Assembly: GCF_014352855.1 (NCBI RefSeq)
Contig: NZ_CP060697.1
Span: 1,240,001 to 1,304,000 of the forward strand
Direction of reading: 5' to 3'
DNA from: Sphingomonas sabuli
Lineage (GTDB): Bacteria > Pseudomonadota > Alphaproteobacteria > Sphingomonadales > Sphingomonadaceae
DNA length: 64,000 bases
Position numbers and translations under genes: made by a program. The notes under the pieces were generated by a model that was not told where the DNA came from, did no database searches, and was given only the letters and a program-made list of their open reading frames with translations. Each line of letters opens with the position of its first letter. Positions within the stretch are counted from its first letter, which is position 1. This document shows, in pieces, positions 42,053 through 51,351 of this stretch.

Positions 42053-43602
42053 GCGGCGCTTTGCCTTTGCGGATCGGGTTGGGACGCACCGGCCAGCGCG
42101 TCGAAATAGGTACGGTTGGTGGGCAAGGCCGCGGCCAGCGCCCGCGCCTTCTGGTGAACCTGCCGAAGCTGCGCGGCAAGCGCATCGGGCACTGGCGGAA
42201 GTTGCGTGGGAAGCGCGCCGCCCATGCCGTAATAGACATATTGATAGCTTGCGGCCGGGAACATCTCCTCGGCCATCGGCAGGTCGCTGGTCGAAGGCGG
42301 CTGGTCGCGCCACAGCTCGATCAGGTCGCCAAGCCGCGCCGGCCACGTCGCCCGGTCGCGATGCTCCTGCCAATATGGCTCGCCTCGGCGGCTGAGCACG
42401 TAATGCAGCTTGAGAAATTCGACCACGCGTTGCCAGCGCAGCGTGAACAGCGCGTCGAACCGCTCCGCCAGGAACGGCATGCGCTCCCGGCTGGCGGGGA
42501 AGTTCGCTGTCAGCTGCCGGATCGACAGTTCGATCAGGACGATCGCCGATGCTTCGAGCGGCTCGACGAACCCGGCCGACAAGCCGACGGCCAGGCAATT
42601 GCCCCGCCAGAAGCTGGCGCGGTGGCCGGTCGGAAAGGCAATCAACCGCGCGGCCGCTGCATCCACGTCGGCACCGGGCACCGCCCGTGCGACATAATCG
42701 GCAAGGATGGCGCGGGCCCGCGCCTCGTCGAGATGGCGTGACGAATAAACGCAGCCGATGCCCCGGCGCGACGGCAGCGCGATATCCCACAGCCACCCGG
42801 CCTCGTGCGCGGTGCCGATGGTATGCGATGCGATCGGCGAACCGGCATCAACCGGCACTTGCAGCGCTAGCGCGCGGTCGTTGAACAGATTGCCGGAAAG
42901 GTCGGTCCAGCCGGCCTTGCAATGCCCTTCGATCAGCAGCGCGCGCAGCCCCGTGCAATCCAGGAACAGGTCTCCCGCGATCCGCCCCCCGCCCGCGGTC
43001 CGCAGCGCTTCGATCCAGCCGTCCGCCCCCTCGACCTGCTCGATGCGGTCGGCGACGTGCCGCACGCCAAGCCCCTCGACCGCCCGCTCCCGAAGCGCGC
43101 CGGCAAGCTTGGACGCGTCGAGATGGTAGGCATAGTTCACCGCGCCGGCATAGGCGGGCATCCCCCTCTGTCGCGGGGCAAGGTCAGCGTCGCACAGCGC
43201 CGGCTGCGGCGACATCGCCGCGGCAAAGTCCGCTTCGCCCGACGCGGCCCATGCAGCGGCCAGCTCGGCTGGGTCCGGCCAGGCGGGCGGCGGAGTGAAC
43301 GGGTGGTGATAGGAATCGCCGGGCGCGCCGGTGGTCCAGCCGTCGAAGCGCGAACCCTGTTTGAACGCGCCGTCGCAGCGCCGCAGGAAATGCGCCTCGT
43401 CGAGGCCGATCGCGGCAAGCGTCTCGCGCATCGTCGGCCAGGTGCCTTCGCCCACCCCGATGGTCGGGATGTCGGGCGCCTCAATCAGCGTGATGGCGAG
43501 CCCGCGGCCCGTCTTCGCCGACCACGACGCAAGCAGGCAGGCGGACAGCCAGCCGGCGGTCCCGCCGCCGGCGATGACGATCCGCTTGACCGGCGCTGTC
43601 AT
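42049..43602 (-). CDS. Second tryptophan-halogenase-like flavoprotein, divergent active site
   Basis: 517 residues with FAD motif [16 protein letters not shown], the Lys in [12 protein letters not shown] and the Glu in [15 protein letters not shown]. The WxWxIP signature is degenerate: [11 protein letters not shown] has Ala where Pro is expected. This copy is only moderately similar to the one at 38819, so the two are distinct paralogues rather than a recent duplication. Position: first gene after the TonB receptor, 94 bp downstream. Whether it halogenates anything is doubtful. Confidence 0.8.
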   Translation of the reverse strand: MTAPVKRIVIAGGGTAGWLSACLLASWSAKTGRGLAITLIEAPDIPTIGVGEGTWPTMRETLAAIGLDEAHFLRRCDGAFKQGSRFDGWTTGAPGDSYHHPFTPPPAWPDPAELAAAWAASGEADFAAAMSPQPALCDADLAPRQRGMPAYAGAVNYAYHLDASKLAGALRERAVEGLGVRHVADRIEQVEGADGWIEALRTAGGGRIAGDLFLDCTGLRALLIEGHCKAGWTDLSGNLFNDRALALQVPVDAGSPIASHTIGTAHEAGWLWDIALPSRRGIGCVYSSRHLDEARARAILADYVARAVPGADVDAAAARLIAFPTGHRASFWRGNCLAVGLSAGFVEPLEASAIVLIELSIRQLTANFPASRERMPFLAERFDALFTLRWQRVVEFLKLHYVLSRRGEPYWQEHRDRATWPARLGDLIELWRDQPPSTSDLPMAEEMFPAASYQYVYYGMGGALPTQLPPVPDALAAQLRQVHQKARALAAALPTNRTYFDALAGASQPDPQRQSAA

Positions 43603-43638
43603 GCCTTTGCCTCGTGCCTCTCCGTTATCGGCCCGCGG

Positions 43639-43672
43639 CCAGAGCGACGACCGCGAACGGTCGCCACTCTGG
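43639..43672 (-). repeat. Long hairpin between the TonB receptor and the halogenase-like gene
   Basis: CCAGAG-GACC type arms pair at 12 of 14 positions around a short loop. The hairpin lies 25 bp after the receptor stop and 37 bp before the next ATG. It has no T-run. An intra-operon processing or 3'-end stabilising hairpin, allowing high receptor and lower downstream expression, is the simplest reading. Confidence 0.5.
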
Positions 43673-43696
43673 CACGGGAGAGAGGGGAGTTAAACC

Positions 43697-46600
43697 TTAG
43701 CCGCGTTCCGGCGCAGGCGGCGGCGGCGGTGGCGGTGGCGGCGGTGCCGCACACACTTCCGTCGCCAGGATCACCGTGCCGTCGGGGCAGGTCTGCGTTG
43801 CCGGGGCCGCGGGCGGCGGCGGCGGCGGGATATATGCCGGCGGCGGCGGTGCGGCATTGCCACCGAAGGTCATGCGCAGGCCCAGTGCGTAGCGCGAGTA
43901 ACCAGGTGCCGCGAAGAACACCGTCTGGTCGTTGCGCATGTGGCCGCGGCGGTCTTCGTTGGTCACGTTGATGCCTTCGAAGAACGCGGTCAGCCCCCGG
44001 CGGAACTCGTAGCTCGCGCTGACGTCCCACTGGCCGTACGGATCGATGTAGAACGGATCGAGGCCGTATCCGGACAGGAAGCCGTCGCGCCAGTTGTACG
44101 CGACGCGGGCCTGGATGCCGTTCTTGTCGTAGAACAGCACCGCGTTGGCACTGTCGCTAACACCCGTGATCGCGAACTGCGTGGTCGTGTAGGGCAGCGC
44201 GTTGTTGTACTTCGTGTTGCTGTTCACGATCGTGTAGTTGAGGATCGCGCCGAAACCGGTGTTCCAGAAGCTGTGCTGAAGCGCGAACTCGAAGCCGTGG
44301 ATCTTGGCTTTCTGATCGCTGTTGGCCGGCTGCTGGTAAATGAACGGAACCAGCGGATCGTTTGGCGTTGCAAGAATACCGATCGGTTCGCCTGCGGCAT
44401 TGCGCAGGATAAGTTCCGGATTGTTCGCAGCGACATATTCGACGATCGAGTCGATTTCTGGCGTCGGATTGTCCGTGCTGTCGAATAACGGTGCGTTGTC
44501 CCCGAGCGCGGCCTGCGCAGCGAGAACTGCTGCACCTTCCGCCGGATTACGCAGGTCGAACAACGGCGTGATCGTCGTCGTCTGGCCGATAAAGTTGCTG
44601 ACCGTCTTGTGGAAAAAACCAGCCGACGCATAGCTTTCCCGGCCGTAATACCATTCGGCCGACAAATCCCAGTTCTTCGACTTGTACGGAAGCAGTCCGG
44701 GGTTGCCGCTGCTCGCCGTGCTGCCGCCGTTCGGACGCAGCGGCGGGGAGACGGTGATGCCGCCCTGCAAGCTGGCGTAGTCCGGCCGGGTGATGGTGTG
44801 GCTGTAGGCGCCGCGCACCTTCACGTTGCGGATCGGTTCGATGTCGAAATCGATCGCCGGCAGCCAGTTCTTGTAGCTGCCCTTGAGCGTGGTGAAATCG
44901 GCCTGCCCGCTATCAAGGATGCCGATTTCATTCTGTGCCGCCCAGAAGGTGTTACCCGGGACGGGCACAAGCGCCGACGAGGTAATGCGCGTTTTTTCAT
45001 AGCGCAGGCCAAGGCGCAGGTGCGCCGGCGATGCGCCGAGATCGAACGTGTGCGTCGACTGAATGTACGGCGCGATCGTCTTTTCGCGAATGCGCCGGTC
45101 GGTGGTGTATTCGGCCAGACAGCCGGTACCGGTCGGCGTACCTGAAACAGGCGCGGTACAAATGCCGAGTTCACCCTGAAGCAGCGCAATCAGCCCTTCG
45201 GTGTCGATGTCGAAATAGCTGGGAATGATCGCCGGATCGTTCGACCCGCTCATGCCCGACAGGTTTTCCGGCAGGTTGACCATTTCGTACAGGCTGTCCG
45301 GCGTCTCGTCCGCGCTGAGTGTACCGCCCCAGGAGTCGGTCTGCAGGAAGCCGTAGGCCGTGCGCACCTTGTTGTCGGTGCTCGTGACGCCGAAGTCGAG
45401 GCTTTCGATGAAGCTCGCGTCGAAGTCATAGTGACCGCGACCCGAAATCTCGTTGATTCGGTCCTTCATGTAAGCGTTGCGGAACGCGTTGCCCGACGGA
45501 CGGATGTTGCTCGCGGTAATTTCCGAACCCGGATACATGTCGACCGAAATCACCGGCATGTCGGTGGTGAAATCGACAGTCTGCTGCTGCACGCCGAAGA
45601 TGGCGCTGCCGACGGCAATATTGCTGCCGTACGGCGACGTCGGCTTGCTGACCGCGGTCGAATGGTGCGCGTCGAGTTCCAGCTTCAACCGGCCGAGATC
45701 GTATAGCAGGTTGCCGCCGAGCGACTTGTTAATGTTGCGGTTCGCGGCAAGCGCGCCGGTGATCGCAAGATCCTTGCCCGGGCCGAACACTTCCGAATAG
45801 AAATTCGGGCCCGCCGCCGGACCGTCGGTCCAGCTGCTCGACGTGGCCGAATGGTTGAACCACACACCGATGCTGTTGGTGCGCGCGTCCAGCGTGTTCT
45901 GCGAGAAGGTGTAGTCGATCAACGCGGTGAGCGCGTCGGTCGGCCTGAGCTGCAGCACGGCCTGGCCGTTGATCCGCTCGCGGTCGATGTTGATGAAGTC
46001 GTAGGCCGCGTTCTGGGTGACCTGATAGGTCTCGCCCGGACCCGGCCGGTTTTCGACGTTGTTGACGCTGCCGCACCAGTCGTTGGCGTTGATCGGCAGA
46101 CCGCCCCAGGTACCGTCGGCGCAGCTTTGCGACCCGTCATAGCCTTCGCGCCAGCCGGCGTTGAACTGCGCCAGGTCGGCCTTGCGCCGGGAATAGTTGC
46201 CGGACAGCAAAACGCCGACGCGATCGTCGGCGAAAGTGTTGCTGATGATGCCCGAGACTTCCGGCGTAATGTGCGTTCCTTCAAACGCATGATCCATTAC
46301 GCCCTTGACGGAAATGCTGCCCTGCAGCCCGTCGCGGTCGAGCGGTCGCGGCGTACGGATGTTGATGACCGAGCCGATACCGCCGGTGGGCAACGTGGCC
46401 CGGCCGGACTTGTACACTTCGACGGCCGCAATGCCTTCCGAAGCGAGGTTGGCGAAGTCGAAGCTGCGCGACGCCGGCGCGCTGCAGCAATCGCCGAGCG
46501 TCGAGGCCGGCATCTGGCGGCCGTTGAGTAGGACGAGGTTGAAGTCCGGACCGAAGCCGCGGACCGTGACCTTGGACCCCTCGCCGTTCGACCGGTCGAT

Positions 46601-46945
46601 CGAGACGCCGGTGATACGCTGCAGCGATTCGGCGAGGTTGGTGTCGGGGAACTTGCCGATGTCTTCGGCCGAAATCGCGTCGACGACACCTTGCGAGTTA
46701 CGCTTGATGTTCATCGCATCGCGCAGCGAGCGGCGGATGCCGGTGACGACGATCGCCTCGTCCGCGGTAACCGGCGGAACGGCGTCGGCTTCGGCCTCAT
46801 TCTGAGTCGAACCCGCTTCGCCAGCGGTGGCTTGCGGCGCAGCATCCTGCGCGAACGCAGTTTGCGGCAAAGCACAAATAGCCAGCGTCGAAGCGCCGAG
46901 CATCAGATGTGACAGGAACGGTCGAATTGGTGTGGACACGTTCAC
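43697..46945 (-). CDS. TonB-dependent outer-membrane receptor with C-terminal proline-rich extension
   Basis: GTG 46945 with GGGGGAG 6 nt upstream gives a signal peptide (MLGASTLAICALPQTAFAQ). A TonB-box-like DEAIVVTG follows, then a plug (AISAEDIGKFPDTNLAESLQ...VTVRGFGPDFNLVLLNGR) and a beta-barrel. The product has about 1,082 residues. The plug is of the sugar-type (CAZyme-linked) receptor class common in sphingomonads. Instead of ending at the last strand (YALGLRMTF), about 55 more residues follow: Pro/Gly/Ala-rich stretches around TCPDGTVILATEVCAA. It leads the minus-strand locus and carries the best LacI-type operator in its leader. Confidence 0.9.
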   Translation of the reverse strand: MNVSTPIRPFLSHLMLGASTLAICALPQTAFAQDAAPQATAGEAGSTQNEAEADAVPPVTADEAIVVTGIRRSLRDAMNIKRNSQGVVDAISAEDIGKFPDTNLAESLQRITGVSIDRSNGEGSKVTVRGFGPDFNLVLLNGRQMPASTLGDCCSAPASRSFDFANLASEGIAAVEVYKSGRATLPTGGIGSVINIRTPRPLDRDGLQGSISVKGVMDHAFEGTHITPEVSGIISNTFADDRVGVLLSGNYSRRKADLAQFNAGWREGYDGSQSCADGTWGGLPINANDWCGSVNNVENRPGPGETYQVTQNAAYDFINIDRERINGQAVLQLRPTDALTALIDYTFSQNTLDARTNSIGVWFNHSATSSSWTDGPAAGPNFYSEVFGPGKDLAITGALAANRNINKSLGGNLLYDLGRLKLELDAHHSTAVSKPTSPYGSNIAVGSAIFGVQQQTVDFTTDMPVISVDMYPGSEITASNIRPSGNAFRNAYMKDRINEISGRGHYDFDASFIESLDFGVTSTDNKVRTAYGFLQTDSWGGTLSADETPDSLYEMVNLPENLSGMSGSNDPAIIPSYFDIDTEGLIALLQGELGICTAPVSGTPTGTGCLAEYTTDRRIREKTIAPYIQSTHTFDLGASPAHLRLGLRYEKTRITSSALVPVPGNTFWAAQNEIGILDSGQADFTTLKGSYKNWLPAIDFDIEPIRNVKVRGAYSHTITRPDYASLQGGITVSPPLRPNGGSTASSGNPGLLPYKSKNWDLSAEWYYGRESYASAGFFHKTVSNFIGQTTTITPLFDLRNPAEGAAVLAAQAALGDNAPLFDSTDNPTPEIDSIVEYVAANNPELILRNAAGEPIGILATPNDPLVPFIYQQPANSDQKAKIHGFEFALQHSFWNTGFGAILNYTIVNSNTKYNNALPYTTTQFAITGVSDSANAVLFYDKNGIQARVAYNWRDGFLSGYGLDPFYIDPYGQWDVSASYEFRRGLTAFFEGINVTNEDRRGHMRNDQTVFFAAPGYSRYALGLRMTFGGNAAPPPPAYIPPPPPPAAPATQTCPDGTVILATEVCAAPPPPPPPPPPAPERG

Positions 46946-46967
46946 ACACTCCCCCCTCAAAAAATCG

Positions 46968-47007
46968 TGTGAACGTTCACAATCTTTGATTAGGTAAGGG
47001 GTGTCAA
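46968..47007 (-). promoter_or_regulatory. Promoter and perfect LacI-type operator of the TonB receptor gene
   Basis: TGTGAACGTTCACA (46968-46981) is a perfect 14-bp palindrome 22 bp before the GTG start. On the minus strand a TTGACA (47007-47002) lies 20 bp further upstream and can serve as the -35 hexamer, placing the operator over the -10/+1 region. The lacI gene starts at 47133 on the other strand, so the 187-bp gap 46946-47132 is shared. No clear -10 is seen. Confidence 0.7.
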
Positions 47008-47132
47008 CCCGAATTGTGACGGGCATGCTGCACCTGTTCGGGAAGTGTAACCGGCGCGCAACTAAAGCGCCGGCGATGCTATCCCCGGCGCGCGGTATTT
47101 GCCATTGAAACGCGAGTCAGGAGGGTAGGAAT

Positions 47133-48170
47133 TTGGCAGCACGCGCGATCACGATCGAAGATGTCGCACGCATGTCGGGCGTGTCGCGCCAGACGGTGTC
47201 GCGAGTCCTCAACGACCATCCCAATGTGCGCGACGAAGTGCGCGAACGCGTGCGCAGCGCGATCAGTAGCCTGGGTTATGCGCCGAACCTTGCTGCACGC
47301 CGCATGGGCGGAGCGAAGTCCTACCTGATCATGGCGATCAACGACCGCCAGCGGACGCTTGAGAATTGGGAGGCGGAACGCGGCAACGACTGGGTCGACC
47401 AGATGCTGCGCGGCGGCATGCTGGCGTGCGAAGCGAACGGTTATCACATGCTGTTCGAACTAATCGATACGGACGAGCGCGCCGTCACGCGACTGTCGGA
47501 AATCCTGTCGAGCCTGCGCCCCGACGGCATCGTCCTAACTCCGCCGCACAGTGAAAATTCGGACCTTTGGGAATTGCTGGAAAGCCGCAACTGTCCGTTC
47601 GTCGTGCTGAACACGCCGGTGCACGACGACATGCTGCAGGCCGGCATGGACGAACGCGCCGCCGCGGTCAGCGCGACCCGGCACCTGACCGACCTGGGGC
47701 ATCGGCGCATCGCTTTCCTGTCCGGCCGCCGCGACTATGGGAATACCAGCCTCCGCGTCGACGGCTTCCTCAGCGAAGTCGAACGCGTCGGCGGTGAAAC
47801 GCTGGTCGAACTGGCCGACTTCAGTTTCGACACGGCGGCCCGGGTCACCACCGAATGGCTCGAATCCGGCGCACCGCCGTCCGCGATCATCGCGGAAAAC
47901 GACGAGATGGCATTCGCCGTGCTGCACGTCGCCAACCTGCTCGACATCAAGGTGCCGGAGCAATTGTCGGTAATGAGTTTCGAAGACACGCCGGGCGTTC
48001 GCTTCAGCGTCCCGCCGCTAACCGCGATCCGTCAGCCGACTGCGGCGATCGTCGCCTGCGCGTGCGACATGCTGATGACCGTGGCCGAGGGCAAGACCGT
48101 CGAACCCCACCATGTCCTGCCGTTCGAACTGATCGTCCGCGATTCCACCGCGCGATACGCAGCCGCTTGA
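47133..48170 (+). CDS. LacI-family transcriptional repressor
   Basis: TTG start with CAGGAGGG upstream. N-terminal LacI HTH: ITIEDVARMSGVSRQTVSRVLN, the hinge helix LAARRMGG, then a periplasmic-binding-protein-like sensor domain of about 280 residues (SYLIMAIND..., AIIAENDEMAFAVLHVANLL, VMSFEDTPGVRFSVPPLTAI). It is divergent from the TonB receptor and coupled to an MFS gene by a TTGA overlap. The operators at 46968 and 38748 are the likely targets, with an imported sugar or its derivative as inducer. Confidence 0.92.
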   Translation: MAARAITIEDVARMSGVSRQTVSRVLNDHPNVRDEVRERVRSAISSLGYAPNLAARRMGGAKSYLIMAINDRQRTLENWEAERGNDWVDQMLRGGMLACEANGYHMLFELIDTDERAVTRLSEILSSLRPDGIVLTPPHSENSDLWELLESRNCPFVVLNTPVHDDMLQAGMDERAAAVSATRHLTDLGHRRIAFLSGRRDYGNTSLRVDGFLSEVERVGGETLVELADFSFDTAARVTTEWLESGAPPSAIIAENDEMAFAVLHVANLLDIKVPEQLSVMSFEDTPGVRFSVPPLTAIRQPTAAIVACACDMLMTVAEGKTVEPHHVLPFELIVRDSTARYAAA

Positions 48171-49357
48171 CCGACCGTGCCATCGGGCCCCGCTACATCG
48201 CCGCTTCGTTCGGCGCGCATTGCGCGTTCCTGCCGCTACTGACGTTTGTCGTTCCCGTCAGGGTCGAGGCCCTGTCCGACGAGCCGGTCTACCTGCTCAG
48301 CCTGCTGCTCATCATCGGCGCGCTTACCGCGAGCATTGCTAATATCGCGGCAGGCTATGCATCTGATACGCTGATGGCCCGCCGCGGCAGCCGGAGGGGG
48401 ATGGCCACGGTTGGCCTTGCCGCGACCGCAGCGGCGCTGGTCGCCTTTGCGTTCGCGCAATCCTTCGCGCAGCTCGTCGCCGCGCTGATTGTCTTTCAGC
48501 TCGCCTTCAACGCGATGTTCGCGCCGCTGATCGCGGTCCTGGCCGACCATGTCCCCGATAATCGCAAGGGGGTGACCGCGGCATGGCTCAACTTCGCGCT
48601 GCCGGCCGGAACGGTCGCGACCGCTGCGGCGGCGGCGGCGGCCCCATTGCTCGGCGACCTGTTGATGCCTGCAATCGCGGCGACGGTAAGCGCCTTGATC
48701 CTGCCGTTCCTGTTCGCTTGGCCGGCACCGCTTCAGCCTGCAACCGCAGCGGCGGAAGAAGAGCCGATGGCGCAACCGCCGCTGCGCCGGGACTTTCTTT
48801 TCGCGTGGATCGCACGGCTGTGCATCCAGTTCGGCGCGGTGATCGTCCTGTCCTATCTCTACCTTTATATCGGCGAATTCGGGGCGGGTGCGGCGGCGGC
48901 GCGGCCGATGCTGGCCAAGCTCAGCCTTTACGCCAGCCCGTTTGCCCTTGCCGCCTGCCTGTACCTCGCGCGTCGCTCGGACCTTGTCGGCAAGCGCAAG
49001 GCGATACTGACGGTGACGAGCCTGGCGATCGCAGCCGCCCTGTTGCTGCTGGTCTTGGCCAAGGTGTGGATCGCCGCGCTCGCGGGCTACACCATTTTCC
49101 TTGCCGGGCTGACCGTGTTCCTGGCGCTTGACTCCGCGCTGGTGGCGGAATTGCTGCGCGGCACCGACAAGCGTGGCGGAGCGCTGGGATGGATGAATCT
49201 GACCAACACGCTACCCTCCATCGCCGCGCCGACCCTGACCATCGGCCTTTCGGTGACCGCGCCGGATCCCGACATCATCAGGCTGGCCTTGATGGTCGCC
49301 GGTGCGCTGGCGCTCGTCAGTGCGGTCTGCGTGAGCCGGATTGCTTCGGTTCGCTAG
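48167..49357 (+). CDS. MFS transporter coupled to the lacI gene
   Basis: A TTG start overlapping the lacI stop (TTGA) gives 396 residues with 12 hydrophobic segments. The family signature between helices 2 and 3 is weakly visible (GYASDTLMARRGSRRGMA). The central loop is short and acidic (ATAAAEEEPMAQPP). It belongs to the sugar-type MFS group near the glycoside-pentoside-hexuronide-like or SotB-like carriers; the substrate is not readable. Being co-translated with the repressor, it probably moves the inducer or a product across the inner membrane. A terminator follows at 49424. Confidence 0.75.
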   Translation: MTDRAIGPRYIAASFGAHCAFLPLLTFVVPVRVEALSDEPVYLLSLLLIIGALTASIANIAAGYASDTLMARRGSRRGMATVGLAATAAALVAFAFAQSFAQLVAALIVFQLAFNAMFAPLIAVLADHVPDNRKGVTAAWLNFALPAGTVATAAAAAAAPLLGDLLMPAIAATVSALILPFLFAWPAPLQPATAAAEEEPMAQPPLRRDFLFAWIARLCIQFGAVIVLSYLYLYIGEFGAGAAAARPMLAKLSLYASPFALAACLYLARRSDLVGKRKAILTVTSLAIAAALLLLVLAKVWIAALAGYTIFLAGLTVFLALDSALVAELLRGTDKRGGALGWMNLTNTLPSIAAPTLTIGLSVTAPDPDIIRLALMVAGALALVSAVCVSRIASVR

Positions 49358-49423
49358 GCACGCGCAAGACCGCCGGCCGCCGTCGAAGACGCCCTCACAG
49401 ACACCTGGAGTCCGTAACGCAGG

Positions 49424-49458
49424 ATCGCCGCCGCCCCGGGGGACGACGGCGATTTTGT
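49424..49458 (+). terminator. Terminator of the lacI-MFS transcript
   Basis: ATCGCCGCCG and CGACGGCGAT form a long GC-rich stem (one mismatch), followed by TTTTGTT. It lies 67 bp after the MFS stop and before the convergent autotransporter gene, whose 3' end is at 49502. Confidence 0.7.
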
Positions 49459-49501
49459 TGCACGCTTGCGCGCGCCTGGGTCAGTTCAAATCAGGTGGCG
49501 A

Positions 49502-51082
49502 TCAGAACTGGTAGCCGACGCCGGCATTCGCACCGACGTTCGAGCCGCTGTCATACGTGATGCCGACCTTGACTACGGTGGTTCCATTAGGGACCCGGTA
49601 CGAACCGCCGGCGGCGACCGCACTGCGCCCGCGATAGGTGCCGACGCCCACGGCGACCAGGCTGCGGCCCGGATCCATGACCTGCGGAAGACCGGCGGCG
49701 GCCAGCGCCGCGGCCGAGCCGCTGCGCGCGTCGCGACGGAAGTCGCCCAGCTGGAACGACAGGTTGTCGAGCTGCGACGACAGCGCGAGGTCACCGGCAG
49801 CGCGCGTTGCTGCTTCTGACGCGATGCTGTTGGTCAGCGTCGTGTCGGCGGCCATGCGCGCGGCGCTTTCGTCGGCGATGGCGTTGTTGATCACCGTGTT
49901 GTTGTTGTTGAGCTGGCTGACATTCACCGCGTCGGTGGCATTGATGCCGGCCGCAACATTGACGATCCGTCGTTCGCCACCAACCGTGCCGACCGAAACC
50001 GTATTGTCCTGGTTCGCAACCGACCCGTAACCAAGGGCGACGCTGTTATCGCCATTGGCGGCTGAATCGCGGCCAATCGCTGTTGACGTGTTGCCAGAAG
50101 CGGAAGCGCTATTGCCGACCGCGGTCGACGAATCGCCCGAAGCGTCGGCGGCCCAGCCGAGGGCCGTCGACCCGACGCCGGTGGCGGTGGCCGTCGATCC
50201 CAGAGCGACCGAATGCGTACCGCTGGCGACCGAATCTTCGCCAACCGCAAGCGACTGAAGCCCGGTCGAAACGGCATTGTTGCCGACAGCGATATTGCCG
50301 TCGAGCGTGGCCGTTGCGCCCGAACCGACCGCGACGGAGCCGGCGCCCTGCGCAACCGAGTTGATGCCATTGGCGACGCTGTTGTCGCCGGACGCGGTGG
50401 CAAAACGGCCGACCGCAGTCGAACCAAGGCCGGTCGCGGCGGCGCTGTTGCCGACAGACGTAGCCGATTCGCCGGACGAGACGGCGGCCCAGCCCAATGC
50501 GGTCGAGCCCAGCCCGGTGGCGGCGGCCGTCGATCCGACGGCAACCGAATGCGTGCCGGTGGCGATGGTGTCTTCGCCCAGCGCCAGCGACTGAATGCCG
50601 GTGGCGATCGAACGGTTGCCGATCGCGATATTGCCTTCGAGCGTTGCGCTGCTGGCCGCGCCGACCGCGATCGAGCCTTCGCCGCCTGCCGTCGCGTTGA
50701 TGCCGTTGGCGACGCTGTTCTCGCCGATTGCAAGCGCGCCCGCGCCGGTTGCGGTCGCGCCGACACCGGTGGCCTGCGCCAATGTGCCGAGTGCCGTGCT
50801 ATTGTCCTGCGACGCCAAGGCGGCGTTGCCAAGCGCTACCGCGAACAGGCCAAGCGCGTCCGCGCCATTGCCGACCGCGGTGCTCGCTACACCCGTTGCC
50901 CGTGCACCGTTGCCGACCGCCGTCGCATAATCGTTGGCGCGCGAATTGGAGCCGCATTCGGTGCCACCAATGCCCGCGTTATTGCATTCGGGAGTGGGGT
51001 CGGCCCACGCGGGAGCAACCGAACAGGCCGCGATTGCGCATGCGATTACAGATCCGGTCTTCAACAGTGACAGTCGATTCAT
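49502..51082 (-). CDS. YadA-like trimeric autotransporter adhesin
   Basis: 526 residues from ATG 51082. The signal peptide is LKTGSVIACAIAACSVAPAWA. Residues about 45-365 form a left-handed beta-roll head made of 14-residue units (xxSxAxGxxAxAxG). After this, NATDAVNVSQLN is the neck, IADESAARMAADTTLTNSIASEAATRAAGDLALSSQLDNL a short coiled-coil stalk, and about the last 75 residues (GRSLVAVGVGTYRGRSAVAAG...GYQF) the YadA anchor, ending in Phe. This is type Vc secretion: three chains make one 12-strand barrel. The head contains a 112-residue tandem duplication (see separate entry). Confidence 0.9.
   Translation of the reverse strand: MNRLSLLKTGSVIACAIAACSVAPAWADPTPECNNAGIGGTECGSNSRANDYATAVGNGARATGVASTAVGNGADALGLFAVALGNAALASQDNSTALGTLAQATGVGATATGAGALAIGENSVANGINATAGGEGSIAVGAASSATLEGNIAIGNRSIATGIQSLALGEDTIATGTHSVAVGSTAAATGLGSTALGWAAVSSGESATSVGNSAAATGLGSTAVGRFATASGDNSVANGINSVAQGAGSVAVGSGATATLDGNIAVGNNAVSTGLQSLAVGEDSVASGTHSVALGSTATATGVGSTALGWAADASGDSSTAVGNSASASGNTSTAIGRDSAANGDNSVALGYGSVANQDNTVSVGTVGGERRIVNVAAGINATDAVNVSQLNNNNTVINNAIADESAARMAADTTLTNSIASEAATRAAGDLALSSQLDNLSFQLGDFRRDARSGSAAALAAAGLPQVMDPGRSLVAVGVGTYRGRSAVAAGGSYRVPNGTTVVKVGITYDSGSNVGANAGVGYQF
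50051..50722 (-). repeat. Tandem 336-bp duplication in the adhesin head
   Basis: Residues 121-232 (DNA 50722-50387) and 233-344 (50386-50051) align end to end without gaps: ENSVANGINATAGGEGSIAV versus DNSVANGINSVAQGAGSVAV, LEGNIAIGNRSIATGIQSLA versus LDGNIAVGNNAVSTGLQSLA, and THSVAVGSTAAATGLGSTALG versus THSVALGSTATATGVGSTALG. The internal 112-residue period equals eight 14-residue turns. Confidence 0.85.
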
Positions 51083-51351
51083 GGCTAGTCCTTCGGATAA
51101 TTTGCCCAAACGGATCGCGACCAGTGGACACCGACTGCGACCGGGCCGCGCGGATCGAATAATTTCGCTCCGCCGACGCGTAACCACCTCGCGGCAGCAG
51201 CTATCCGATTAATTTCGCCTTAGATTCCTAAAAACAACAAATGTGAATTATCCGCTCAAAGCATCATTTAAAGCTGTGATTCTCGTGGGCATCCGTGCTG
51301 CGAAGCCAGTGCTTCTGCGCCGTCCTTTGGCGCGTTTAAGGAGAATCCAAG

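Noticed and set aside
47855..48166. N-terminal extension of the MFS frame into lacI
   Set aside because: The extension is Arg-rich shadow sequence within lacI. The transporter homology and the TTGA overlap place the start at 48167.
50051..50722. Possible CRISPR array in the regularly repeated adhesin DNA
   Set aside because: The periodicity is of 42-bp codon units within an ORF, without constant repeats and unique spacers.
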